DNA of 64,000 nt from contig MNCI01027496.1 of the NCBI GenBank assembly GCA_015680685.1, positions 1,132,038 to 1,196,037 of the forward strand. Direction: 5' to 3'. Positions 1 to 11,099 of the stretch are shown one piece after another (position 1 is the first letter of the stretch; each line of letters begins with the position of its first letter). The stretch is from Gnetum montanum. Taxonomy: Eukaryota > Streptophyta > Gnetopsida > Gnetales > Gnetaceae. The notes below the pieces were generated by a model. The model searched no databases, was not told the origin of the DNA, and worked only from the letters and a program-made list of their open reading frames with translations. The translations under genes and the position numbers were made by a program.

Positions 1-530
1 TTCTAGCCTAGCGATGAGTAGCCGATTCCTTAACTAGCCGTACACATTGGACTACTACTGGGATTACCAAGCGTAGATCCTGGAATACGCTACTGGGTTA
101 CCAAGCAATCACAATGCTCGTAATCAAGTCGTACTCAAGCATTGCGATGAGCAGCCGATTCCTTGATTAGCCGTACACATCCGTAGATGCTCGTAATCAA
201 GTCATACTCGTGCGCATTAGGAAAGTAGTAAATAATAATAAATAAAACCATGTACTGCAAGGTTTATCCAATCAAGTTCATCTTTATTGCCGTACACAAC
301 TTGTGTTTAGGTTACAAAGTTGCTCGAATAAAGAGCCGTTCACTCTAGGACTCCTACTACGGGTACATGGGAAATTAATCTAACTCTGGAGTGTTCAAAC
401 TGCCAGAGCTTCGCTACTTCTAGCCAGGATTGGAAAATGAAGGGAGTGCCGCCTCTTATTTATAGATATGGCGGCAGATCGCGATATCGCATACGCGATA
501 TTGCGGCTCAGTGCATATCGCATCTCATCA
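1..530 (-). mobile_element. Partial LTR of a B-type element
   Basis: Nearly the same sequence occurs at about 59551-60096, in the 5' LTR of element B, in the same orientation. The U3 end is at 530 (TCATCA on the plus strand, so the LTR starts TGATGA on minus). A U3 array of GATATC-like palindromes lies at 479-525, beside a TATA-like box (about 460-472). The rest of the element would lie left of the window. It is inserted in the accessory-ORF relic that starts at 531. The R/U5 end is outside the window, so the target duplication cannot be checked; CCATG (531-535) is the expected right copy. Confidence 0.85.
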
Positions 531-2778
531 CCATGTATGATCTTCAAGCCATGTAAAAGGGGAAGAATAGATTGCTACTCAAATGATGTGGTTCATTGTG
601 CTCTTGCCATCTCATGGAAGTAAATGATGAAGGATAAGGTAATGAAAAAGTTACAATAAGAGGAACAACCATCACCACCACCACCTGTAGCCCTAGAAAC
701 TACATTAAAGATGCTAGCAATCATAAATGACTGAAAAAATTTGGGAGTAGTAGCTATAGAAATAGCAAGGATCTATAGATGATGGAGAGGCTTTTTACTA
801 TCCAACAATGAGTCTTTTGAATGAGGTCACAAGGATCATTAGTTGGCTAGATAGTGAAATGATCCCATTATTCTCTACATAAAAGAACAAGGCACTCATA
901 AGACCTAACCTAAGTGCTAGGAAGATCACAATGTCCATTTTGGGCTAAACATTTCATGAGATTTCAAGAAATGTTGTAGCCTTCTTAGTCATGGTTGAGG
1001 AAGGTAAAGGGGCAACAATCTCATTGATGCAACAAAAGAACTAGGAGATAGCAGTAGAGGTGATGGTTGAAAAAGTAGTGGAGGTCCTTAGTGCTCATGC
1101 AGTGTCTGTACTAGACATTGCTACCATGATAAACATCCATGAATTTACAGGAGTAGGAAGTAGTCAAATGAGTGCTACCCAGCACGAGGAGGTGTTGGAA
1201 AGACTGGTGGGAGATGGGCAACCACTTTTAATGATATTTGATCTCTGAGATGAAATCATATCAAAATAATCACAACTACTCAAGAAAAGAGGAAAATTAC
1301 TAATTGCCAACACATAACTTAAGGAGACTACCATGACCAATTGATAATTAGTCGATGAAGTTGCTAAGTTGAGAGACTCTCTTTCCAATCTTGCCATTCT
1401 TAGGTTAGAGTTTACATGCGATGAAGGTTTCCAATAACTTTAGCAAACATACCAAGAGGCTAAATATGCAAATAAATGACAATCTTTGACACATCCATGT
1501 CAAAGGCTATGATCAAAAAAATTGACAAGGACCTATTGCAAGTTCGCAAAGAGAACTTGGTCCTCACCAAGGATAATCATTGCTTGCAAAATGCTGAGTA
1601 GTAGAATGACCAATTGATCAAGTATTTCCACTAACAGTAAGAGTAGCTTGCTAAGGTGAACTTGGACTTGAGGAGGTTTGTAGTAGAAAACTAAAATTTC
1701 TCAATGGAGAAGGTTCATGCTTTTCATTAGAAGACTAGAATTGAGGTAGCCACCTAGAAGAATGAGGTCTTGAAATTCAAATGAGTGAAAAATATTTATA
1801 GGGATCAGGTTAGGCTACTCAAGGAAGTTAATGAAATAGAGATAAAATTGAAAAAGGAAAAGATGAATGAGACCCTCTAGTAACTCCAACAAAGAGGTGA
1901 TGTATGACAGTCCATCTTTAATGGATTGAATGCATACAAGAAGGAAAACATTTGCCTAAAGGAGTTGAAAATTGAGGAGATGATAGAGTATATGGAGCCT
2001 ACCACCCTTTGATATGTAATCTTGGCAATGTTGATAGTGGGGAGGTCAAGGTCAAAATTGGATAAGCAGGTTGCTAGCTCCTAGCTCCTCTATAAGGCAG
2101 AGTGCAAGCTCCATAAAGAAACAAAACAAAAGTTAGAGATAGCCAACATGGAGCTTGAAGTTCTTAGGTGCAGTTTCATTGACTAATGATCTATTGTTGA
2201 GAACTTGGCAAGGAGGAAGGATGACTACTAGGAGCTTTAGAACCTTGTAAAGACATTTGACATTGAATGTAAGATAGTCATAGCCTAATTTATCAATGAA
2301 AAGGAAATGTTTTCTTTGATGCCATGCTTGTGGGATATCCCTACATTGACCCATATTAGCAAAGTTTCCTGGACAATCTATAATCCATAGAGCAATTAGA
2401 AAAATATGAAATAACTTCTAGATACTTTTAGGCTTCTAGCATAAGATGCAACAATAGCAGGGTAGCCTCAACCACTAGTAGCACCGAGATGAGATGAAGG
2501 ATCGTCTATACCATAGAAGCCTCCACCTCTAAGCATACTCTAAGAATTCATCATGTCTTTGTTAATGCAATAAGTGCATGCTAATTTTTTTTGAAGTGTC
2601 TAATTTTGTTGTAAAAGGGAATTTATTTTTGTAAAACTGTACAATCCAGCATTTAGAGTTAGTTAGAGTTAGTCAGCCTATTTTTTTGTCAATAAATTCC
2701 ATACTTTTATAAATTTTGTAAGCAACTCGATCCTAATTTTGTTCACTCAAAGATGAGTTTTTAGTTAGTCTTAAGGGT
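531..2778 (+). pseudogene. Accessory (coiled-coil) ORF relic, copy 1
   Basis: This is the C-terminal two thirds of the accessory ORF described at 14381-17878. By eye it aligns with that copy, with 21322-24125 (minus) and with 50784-52651. Recognisable blocks are the Gln/Val-rich stretch near 1020-1230, Lys/Glu-rich helical segments from about 1500 to 2150, a degraded EYMELANL block near 1990, and the C-terminal motif MFSLMPCLWDIP near 2310-2345. Stop codons (mostly TAG) and frameshifts occur throughout, so it cannot make a full protein. Its N-terminus is lost where the LTR at 1-530 interrupts it. It is followed by a degraded polypurine tract (about 2765-2779) and a 3' LTR at 2780, which places this ORF inside an LTR element. 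Confidence 0.75.
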
Positions 2779-2779
2779 A

Positions 2780-3105
2780 TGATGAACCATTAATAATGCA
2801 AACTATGTTGATGCATGCCTATCAATGTATCCTCATCAATGCATGTTAGGATGCATTGATGTAGGTATGTTGACATTGATCTAGTCATTGCCTATACAAA
2901 TGTGCATATCCCTCGCATTTATGACATCTTTTTGATCTTATCCTTAGCCAAATTCTTGTAGTTTTCTTTCAGAAACGTTAGAATGTTTTCCCTTTGAGTA
3001 CCTGCAATGTGGATTTATGAGATTGTACAACATTTTATTCAAGAGCACATGTACTTCGACACATTTGCATGAAGGGTAATAAAATTGAGATTTATTGGAC
3101 ATGCT
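2780..3105 (+). mobile_element. Truncated 3' LTR of the copy-1 accessory element
   Basis: It starts TGATGAACC directly after a degraded polypurine tract ending GGGTA. Its U3 holds TTGATGCAT-like repeats in both directions (about 2805-2880), as in the LTRs at 43282-44116 and 46171-47023. An R-like part follows, with a short spaced T-rich and cysteine-codon-free stretch typical of these LTRs and an AATAAAA-type poly(A) signal near 3080. Similarity to the other LTRs is lost around 3105, so R/U5 are missing. The upstream block with core GATGAGTTTT, just before the tract, is shared with elements C, F and I. Confidence 0.7.
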
Positions 3106-4200
3106 CAAGTTGCATGCATATTGGACATGTCTATTATACTCCATATTTATTGCTATTAATGTATTTTGAATAAGTTAATTTGTCTAACAGATCCTTTGGA
3201 TTACACAAACATAATAAAATATTGATATAAAAAATAGGGTCTTTTATACATATGCATGTGGTGCTAAGCATTCATAAGTGGACTTTAGATTTTGATGTCG
3301 GTTTTGAAGAATATTCTAAAGTTCCATGTTTTGTTGAGCTATTTACTCTTCTATTGATTTTTTCGAAAGTTGAGCATAAAATTATTAGTCTTCTCAATTT
3401 TAGTGAGCATATGTAATCTATTTTTCCACCATTTAATTTCCACACATATTTTTTTTATTGAAATTAATCTTTTTAATTGTAAAAAGAAATTAGTATTGTA
3501 AGTAGGTAAAAAGAATTACATTCAACTAATTAAATATTATAATCTTCCTAATTTTTGTTATCATAAATAACATTTTTTAAATGTTTATCTTTTTCTACTC
3601 TAGAAAAAAGATGTTGAGGAAAAGAAACAAAACAAGTTGAACCTTAGGATAGAAAAAAACTATATGAAGCTAAATATATGGATAATAAAGTTAATGCCAA
3701 CGCTAAAAAATCTAAAGAAGTTAAAAGCTTCTGTGAATACTTTTACTTTTACTATAGGAAGTATTGATCATGTAAAGACAATTTTTCCTTATGTAAAAAG
3801 AATATTATCTATCCAAGGATTAAATCTTTTGTTGATGATGGTATTTTAAAAAATGCTAAAAAGTCTTGATGTAAGGTCAACCATGATGGATAGTATGTAT
3901 GAGCATATTCTCTTGGACATCTCTCTAAGTTGGTATTTTGTCAAAGCTTTCTATTGCTACATCAAATTATTTTTCTATTTTAACTTTGTACATACCATCC
4001 TTTCTACTAACAATTAATTTTCCTTTTTTTATTTTTCAAAGCATCTATTCTTGTTTCTGGCATATTCTACTGTGATTAAGCATGTGATATACTTTTAATT
4101 TTTTTTGCTTATTATTAATATTTTTTCTAGATTTGACATCCCTCCTTCTATATTGGCTATATATCTTGAGGTGTGCCTATAGTCAAATTGTTTCAAAAAT
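3106..4200. other. AT-rich spacer, no gene recognised
   Basis: There are only short ORFs and low-complexity A/T runs. About 4020-4130 weakly resembles sequence around 18790-18830 and 19165-19215 (beside and inside a LINE end), so it may hold very old LINE-related debris. I see no domain in the small ORF at 3637-3849. Confidence 0.5.
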
Positions 4201-4385
4201 GAGGTGTTAGCCTAGTAGCAAGGCTCTTGATTTGAAAGCTCCAAGTAATGAGTTCAAGTTTGGTGAGCAATGCTAAGTTATGAAGTTCTAATTAGACTAT
4301 TCATCTTAGGGTATACTTATATTACAATTTTTTTAGGGTTCCAAGCCCCCTACCTCTCCCTTCTCCCCCCCTTCCCTAAAAAAGA
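4201..4385 (+). repeat. tRNA-derived SINE-like repeat, copy 1
   Basis: A Pol III A-box-like sequence TAGCCTAGTAGC (4208-4219) is followed about 43 bases later by a degraded B-box-like GAGTTCAAGTT (about 4249-4260). That is the spacing found in tRNA genes. The body and 3' part (TTCCAAGCCCCCT near 4340-4352) recur in inverted orientation at about 36957-37096 and partly at 36785-36905. A pyrimidine/A-rich tail follows. It is not a working tRNA gene, as no cloverleaf anticodon arm can be drawn with confidence. Confidence 0.6.
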
Positions 4386-5173
4386 AGAAAAAAAAATGAG
4401 GGTGGGATGTGTTGGTGGGGGGGTGGTGTTTGGGGGTGGTGTGGAGAGGATCCTTGAGAACCCCTCCTCCAACCCTGCTTTCCATGTTCATACTACTTTG
4501 TGATTTAAGATGTTAAAGGTTAAACTATTTAACAAACCATAGCTCTAAATAAGTCTAATAAGTGATTAGCTATTAATGGTTGCCTATTATATAAAGGATT
4601 GATTTTTATTTCATCATTTCTTTCTTAGGTTCTCTTAATTAATCTTTGTATAAACTTGGCCTTTGCAGTGAAGCTTTTGAACCTTTTTATTCTTTAGTTT
4701 TGAAGGCAAGCTTTGATAATTTTTAAAATTATATTATGAATATTATGATATGTTATGCACTAAATACTTTCATCAACTTTTCTTAGTTATTTTCTTTAAC
4801 ATATTCAATGTATATGAAAATGTATACAAGTAATTTTTAAAAATAGGAGTTTATTCGTGAGGGTGCTTTTGAAAGAGGACAAGGCTTGATCCTTTATTTT
4901 TTCAAGATTAATTGTAAGAATGAGAACCTAAAAAGACATTCTCAAAATCATTGGGCTTTTCCCTTTGATTTTAGAATTCTTTTCTATGTTAGTAATAAAA
5001 TGTACTTTAATTTTTTAAATTCTAATTCATAATTCATTATTTTATGGTTCAACACCCTTCCCCAAAAACAAAAGTTTGAAAGGAAATATTTAAAATTAAC
5101 TATGAAATGATTTTTTTAATAGTCATCCATGGTGATCAATTTTCAACCTTGCTTAAGATAATCAATGACTTGC
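4386..5173. other. AT-rich spacer with a G-rich patch
   Basis: Four G runs of three or more lie within 4399-4435. Otherwise the stretch is AT-rich sequence without recognisable genes, up to the element A insertion. The last five bases, CTTGC (5169-5173), are the left target duplication of element A. Confidence 0.6.
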
Positions 5174-6053
5174 TGATGAAGCATGAATAAGCTGCATTGA
5201 TGGACCCCCATTGACACAGCCTCATTGATGGACCCCCATTGATGAGGTCTTGTTTACATGGTGTTACCTTGTTGACGAGGCTGCGTTGACGTAGTGTTTG
5301 CTACAATGACAAGGCCTCATCGATGAAGCCCTAGAGTAAAAAACTATAAATAAAAACTCCCAACCATGTTTATGGGCATCAAATTCATAGTAGTAGCCAT
5401 ACCCTTGTAGTTTTTACATTTGAAAATTAGAATATTTCTCTCGAGTGCCCGCAATAGGAGCTTCTTAATAAACCTTGTAGCATTCTGGATAGTTTAGATA
5501 TTTATTTATGCATTTAATGTTTTTAGTTAATTATTTAATGTTCTTCAGTAATTAAGCTAATTAAGCAAGATAAGCTAGATAGATTAAATACATAAGCATG
5601 ACCAATTTGAGCATAAAACATATTTTCTTGGTAATCCTAGCAATGTTATTGCTTGTTATGCCTAGTAGCATAGTGCTTGGTAATCCAGTAGTGGATACGT
5701 GGGTTCAGGACATGTACGGAAGATGGGAACAAATGCTTATGTTAGGATTAGTTAGAGATGAATTAGTTAGTTAATTTAGATTAGTCATTAAATTACTCTA
5801 TCTCTCTCTCTCTCTTCAAGCACCCAAAAACCTAAAAAATAAAATGATAAAAATGATATTCCTTGATTACTCTTAACCATACCATTATGCTTCACAAGTG
5901 TAATTAAGAAGACAATGAATAACCTTAAGGCAAGGTTTACTTCCTAGAAGACTAGTGTACGGGAAATTGTAAAGTCCATAGAATTCAACTAGATTGTGCA
6001 TGAATGCTTTATGATTCATATGGTTGGGCATAGGGGTACCTCACCACTCACCA
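5174..6053 (+). mobile_element. 5' LTR of element A
   Basis: It is about 880 bp, starting TGATGAAGC and ending CTCACCA (CTCATCA in its 3' partner). The U3 holds two copies of CATTGATGGACCCCCATTGA (about 5203-5250) and TTGACG/GAGGC(C)-type repeats to about 5330. A TATA-like ACTATAAATAAA lies at about 5342-5355. The rest matches the 3' LTR at 17882-18700, with substitutions and the loss of one R segment in this copy. A (CT)n run is present at about 5799-5817. Confidence 0.9.
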
Positions 6054-6054
6054 T

Positions 6055-6072
6055 TGGTGTTGTTGCAAGGGA
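6055..6072 (+). promoter_or_regulatory. Primer-binding site (tRNA-Asp type, mutated)
   Basis: TGGTGTTGTTGCAAGGGA lies one base after the LTR end. It is a mutated form of the plant tRNA-Asp complement TGGCGCCGTTGCCGGGGA, which is seen better preserved beside the LTRs of elements B, C and E. Athila/Tat elements commonly use this tRNA. Confidence 0.8.
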
Positions 6073-6201
6073 CTTTGTTTGTTGAGACATGCACTATGTA
6101 GGATCAATGAATATTATTAATATTGTTGGATGAACTCAAGGTCAACATCACTCTCACACGACATATAACTACTAAGCACACTGATAATTTTATTTGTTGC
6201 A

Positions 6202-8500
6202 AAATGTCTTATTCCCATAGGCATGAATATGTTAAACCACCAGTCCCACAAGAATGCAAAGTGATATATACTCATCTAGATGAGTAGGTACCAAACTTTA
6301 CTTTCATCCTACATCAGGATGAATAGTTGCGATAGCGTGATATGGAGGGCAACATTGTATTACCCCTTGATTGATTTGTCCTCGGGATGCTACTTCAAAT
6401 CCTTAAAAAGTTAGGCATCTCAGATCTTCATGAGAAATATGTTGTGGATGATCATGATACTTGGGATTACCATCCCATTGAAACACAATGTAAGCAAGAT
6501 TGACACTAGGTGAAGCACCACGAGTTTGCAAAGGGAAAACATTTCACTAATCCCTTGTTCCTGCTAAACCAAGATGACAATGTGGATCCTTCCCTTGAGG
6601 GTTCTTAACATGAAAATTTCCCACCCTCTGTTATTGGTGACGAGGGTGTGACTCTAAACCTGCAATTCATCATTCATAAACTAGGTTTGGGAAAAAGTGA
6701 TAGTCAAGGTAGGGACTTGGGTAAACATCACAATGGAAAAGGATCTAAGGATGATGGTCGTAATGAATGAAGAGGTGGTGGCAGATACCGCAATGGTGGT
6801 GGTGGTCCACCTTCCTCTTCATCCGATTTTGAACATTCCTCTTTATCTTTTGGTTCTCATAGAAGCTGCTGTCGAAATAATCATGATGAAGGTGATCAAT
6901 AAGACAACAGAGATTGTCAAAGTCATCAAGAATGTAGAGGTGATAGAAACCATCATTGGAATCATTAATATAATGATGATGATGAACCTCTATTGATGAC
7001 TTAAAGTATGCTCAACACTACAGAGGTAGTAAAGATCCCAACTAGGCATAAGAAAGATAGCCGAATCAAGCAGTTAGACATGAATAGTATCCCATGATTT
7101 GAGGGGGGATATAATTTTGATTTGCATAATCATATACAAGCTTTCCACAATGCATGTGCCTTATAGAACATTGAAAATGACTGGTATAAACTCAAGCTTT
7201 TTCCCAGGACATTCATTAAGGAAGTTGAGAGTTGGTACTAGTCCTTGGAATCAGAATCCATTCACCAATTGAGTACCATGTTAGAGCTATTGAATGAAAA
7301 ATACTAGATGCGCTCTAGAGTGTCTAATCTAGGAAGACAAATCCAACGTTGGAAATAGGAAACACATGAACCCTTGGATGTTGTCATGGGTAGATATTAT
7401 TTACTCTTACATCGATGCCTTGGCCATGGTTATTCTTAAAGGAAACAACTACGCCACATCATATATGGGCTTAGAGTAGAAATCAGAAGAACTCTTGGGG
7501 TTTATGCCTAAGGGAGATTTTCTGAATTAAGAGCTCATAAGATCGAAAGGCTTATAGAGTAGATAGAAAAAGTGTAGAAGAGTATAATAGGAACCCTTCC
7601 ATCAGGAAATGGGAGGTCCAATTTTGTGACAACGAGGAGTAACCACTTGATGAAGTGGGGAAAAGGAAAACCTTGGCCATCCAAAAATCTATTTTTGATA
7701 TTTCGACAAAGGTTGATAAATTATGGGACTCTTTGTATGAAAAATTCAAAATTTCTATGAAGATTGCTAAATAATCCAAAGAGGAAAATAGTGATTGTAA
7801 TCGCAGGAGGTGAAAAGAAGCTGAATGTGCCTATTAGAAAGGAAAGGACAAAGTTGTTGTAGTAGAAGAAGTTGTGGAGATAGAAAAGATGATATTGGTT
7901 GTGACATCTGTCAATACGAACATTAAAAGGGTTGTTGCCCTATGGTGTCACACTTACAAGAGTTTGGGATGTATGCATTGAATCCTCAACTAGCATGTAG
8001 GTCAGCACCTAGACGATTGCCTTATCCTCAAGGCAATTCAAGGTAGTTTCACTAGCAATAACAAGCTTATTACCCAATTGGAGCTCCACGACAACCATAT
8101 GAACAATACTAATAGTGGCACCAGCCACAATCATGGGAAATGCCACTACCAAGGTAGTAATATCCTTATAGGCAACCAAATCCATATGGGTACTATGTTC
8201 AACAACCCGTCTCTTCAAGAAGTTTTGCAAGCCACACCTCATTTTAGCATCACTATTATGCTTCGGAGCATCATCAAACACATTGAACATCTACTCAAGG
8301 GAAGAAACCATACCCATACCACCCTCTGCATCTATCTACATACATCCCTCTACCTCAACTCAGTTACCTCTTGCTCTATCCATGTAGGGAGAAATTCCTT
8401 CATAGCTTTAGGAACGAAATGCTATGAGGGCAATACATTGACAACTGGCTTTCCAACCAAGTGGTTTAGATAATTGATCCAGAAAATGACCCTTTTTCCA
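6202..8500 (+). pseudogene. gag: Element A gag (broken)
   Basis: The capsid/nucleocapsid precursor aligns with the open gag of element B (56784-58907, minus). The start is taken as ATG at 6202, about 130 bases after the primer site, matching the position of B's start. The N-terminal block (IYTHLDE...FTFILHQDE) is at 6265-6330. The Arg/His/Asp-rich linker is at 6690-6990. The Retrotrans_gag core is at about 7120-7500, and a zinc knuckle with the pattern C-X2-C-X3-H-X4-C is at about 7904-7940. The C-terminal Gln/Pro-rich tail runs to about 8500. There are many in-frame stops, several where B or C has Gln or Trp codons (for example near 6309, 6319, 7243 and 7357). Confidence 0.85.
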
Positions 8501-8619
8501 ACCCAACAGTCCTTCCAAACCCTCACAACCTAATGTGGTTTGTCTCCTTGTATCTTTAACACTCTCATCCTCTGCATCAAACACCTTCAAGTGTCCTTCA
8601 AACCAAATGCTGCCTTAGA

Positions 8620-9060
8620 TATGTATTGTGATGTTAACTCATGTTGTTTCTGATTGGATTAAGGCTGGCAATCTTTCCATGAAAATATTTGACTTAAGAA
8701 GTCCTCTCATTTACCTACAGATTACTAGACATGAGCCATGCAAGGCTCTTCTTGATTCTAGGTCTAGTATCAATCTCATCTCTCATGACATGTACAAGGC
8801 CTAGAACCTACCACCTCTCAAGAAAAACATCTATTTAGAATTGGTAGACCAATCAATTACTACTCCTCTAGGATTAATGGAGGACATTGTGACCATAGTT
8901 AGTGGGTGGTCATATCCTATTGATTTTCTAGTGATTAGGGTTGAAAATTGCAAAGGTGACTTCCCCATCATTATGGAAAGGGCTTGGTTAAGTACAGTTA
9001 ATGCACATATGGACATAAGGGACCTCTCCTTGGAAATATCTAAGTAAAATGAATTTGAAA
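8620..9060 (+). pseudogene. pro: Element A aspartic protease (broken)
   Basis: A retropepsin-like domain follows gag. The active-site region reads DSRSSINLIS near 8756-8785, where element C has DSGSGVNLIS, so the catalytic DSG has become DSR. Downstream, the conserved LGLMEDIV (about 8868-8891), DFLVI and DFPIIM...AWLSTV blocks (about 8920-9005) match B and C. The fold is recognisable but the enzyme would be dead. Confidence 0.8.
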
Positions 9061-9269
9061 AGTCAGAGATGAAGCATATTCCATGCATCGCATACAATGA
9101 TAATGAGTGCAATTGCATGCAAAATATTTGATCTATCAAAAGTACATACATCAAAGCATGCGATTAATGTGCACAAGAAATAGATATTCAAAGGTGTTTG
9201 TACATAGCAACCACAAAATAGGAGGGCACCCAGTGGCTGATAGCTGATTTAGATAGAAACACATTATGC

Positions 9270-10480
9270 ATGGAACCAACTAAGAGCCTAACATGTGCTT
9301 ATGTTGAAAGCATGGATGAACTTGAGCAAGTTCATCATCGACTCTCTGATGATGAAGATGATGATACCTGTTGGGGAGATTTGGAAATCCTTGATAACTT
9401 TAAGCAAGAGCCCCTAGAGTTGAAAACTCTATTGGCTGACATGGAATATGCACTTTTAAACAATGGTAAAATGGTTATAATCAATGCCAAAATTACTTTT
9501 GAAAAAAAAGAAAAGTTGTTAAAAGTGGTTAACATATGGCCAATAGCCTTTACTTGGTCATATCCAAAGTTGACAAGAATCAATCCAAGGATATGCCAAC
9601 ATTGCATTTACATTGACCTGGCCATGAAGCCAAGAAGGCAATTGTAGATATGGTTGAACCCCAATTGAAGCAGATCATCAAGGAGGAAATAGAGTAACTC
9701 CTCAAGGTAGGGTTCATCTATCCTATCGTAGATAGTGAGTGGGTTAGCCCACTTGTAATTGTGCCAAAAAAGGTGGTAAGTGCAAGTCGACATTGACTTC
9801 AAGCTGTTAAATATGGCGACATTTAAAGATCATTTTCCATTTCCATTTGTGGATCAAGTGTTGGACACCATATCCAGGTATTGCTATTATAGCTTCTTGG
9901 ATGGTTATAGTGGCTATAACCAAATCAAAATTGTGCTAGAAGATCAAGCCAAGATAACATTCACAAGTCCCTGGGGAACTTTTGGATATTGTAAGATGCC
10001 ATTCTGTCTATGCAATGCTCCTGCAACATTTCAATGCCTAGTCATTTTCCAGTAGCAAATCAGTAGTGGTGTGAAAGTTTTCATGGATGACTTCTCCACC
10101 TATGGAACTATGTTTGAGCAAGCCTTGGACTGCCTTGAGAAAGTATTGAAAAGATGTGTAAAAAAAAAATAGATTAACTGGCAAAAAAAATCACCTCATG
10201 GTCCAAGAAGGCATTGTGTTGGGGTATTGAATTTCAAAAGAAGGGCTTGAGGTAGACCTAGAAAAGATAAGGGTCATCAAAGGAATTACATGTCAACCAA
10301 AGATAGTCAATGATGTCAGATCATTCCTTGGACATCCTAGCTACTATCGACGATTCATAGAGAATTTCTCTAAGATTGCAAAGCCATTGATCAAGCTAAC
10401 AAAGAAAGATGATTTGTTCATCTAGACTAGGGAATGTGAACATGCATTCCAATAGTTGAAGGAAGAACTCATAGAAACTC
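9270..10480 (+). pseudogene. Element A reverse transcriptase (broken)
   Basis: The segment starts with an acidic linker (DDEDDDTCWGDLE at about 9340-9380) and the connector NNGKMVIINAKIT. RT blocks follow: VGFIYPI (about 9707-9725), WVSPLVIVPKK (about 9750-9777), DHFPFPFVDQVLDT (about 9830-9868), FLDGYSGYNQI (about 9895-9930), FCLCNAPATFQ (about 10002-10034) and the catalytic FMDDF at about 10079-10093. A connection region with a conserved YYRRFIENFS block follows near 10340-10372. Several stops and frameshifts separate the pieces. FMDDFSxYG is typical of Athila-type RT (family knowledge). Elements B, C, E and F lack this whole domain. Confidence 0.88.
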
Positions 10481-10880
10481 CAATTCCACAAGCACTAGAT
10501 TGGTCTAGACCATTTCACATAATGACATGTGCATCTAATTATGCTTTGGGAGTTGTGCTTACATAATTGGATGATAAAAATATCCATCTTACATCCACTA
10601 CATGAGTTGAAGCATTGTGGGTGCAGAGTTGAATTACACCACAACTAAAAAAGAACTAATGGTAGTGATGTATGCTCTCAACAAGTTTAGGCACTATGTG
10701 TTTGGCTATAAAGTATTTGTGCACATAGACCACAGTGCCATTCACTTCTTGATGAATAAGCCAATGGTGAGCCCTCGTACCATACGGTGGCTCATGATCT
10801 TGTAGGAACTCAATCTCATGATGGTAGATCAAAAAGGAACCAAGAATGTGGTGGCTAACACCTCTCTCGATTAATATGGA
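10481..10880 (+). pseudogene. Element A RNase H (broken)
   Basis: The conserved blocks of the retrotransposon RNase H domain are TCASNYALGVVLT (about 10530-10565), ELNYTTTKKELMVVMYALNKFRHY (about 10622-10694) and FVHIDHSAIHFLMNKP (about 10717-10762). A degraded end, GTKNVVANTSL, lies at about 10837-10868. The domain follows RT directly, as in Ty3/gypsy, and is interrupted by stops. Confidence 0.85.
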
Positions 10881-11099
10881 ATAATAAAGAGGAGGAAAGC
10901 CCACTCTCTGATCAATTTCCAGATGAACTCCTCTTTACAAGAGCAATAAATGACCAAGTTCCCATAGAAACAAAATGGTATGACGACATCCTCACTTACC
11001 TTTTCACTTAGGAGATGCCACAAGATCTTGAATTTAGAAAGAAGCAACAATTTCTTCATTAGGCCAAATACTTCATGTAAATCAATGGACACCTCTACA

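Noticed and set aside
3637-3849. Possible coding exon or DNA-transposon fragment
   Set aside because: Asn/Lys/Ile-rich composition fits AT-rich DNA; no motif or flanking inverted repeats were seen.
4201-4260. Functional tRNA gene
   Set aside because: A- and B-box-like words are present, but no acceptor stem or anticodon arm pairs properly, and related copies occur elsewhere with a long common tail.
8078-8473. 131-codon ORF on plus
   Set aside because: It is a shifted-frame reading of the Gln/Pro-rich tail of element A gag; its composition is a by-product of that repeat-like sequence.
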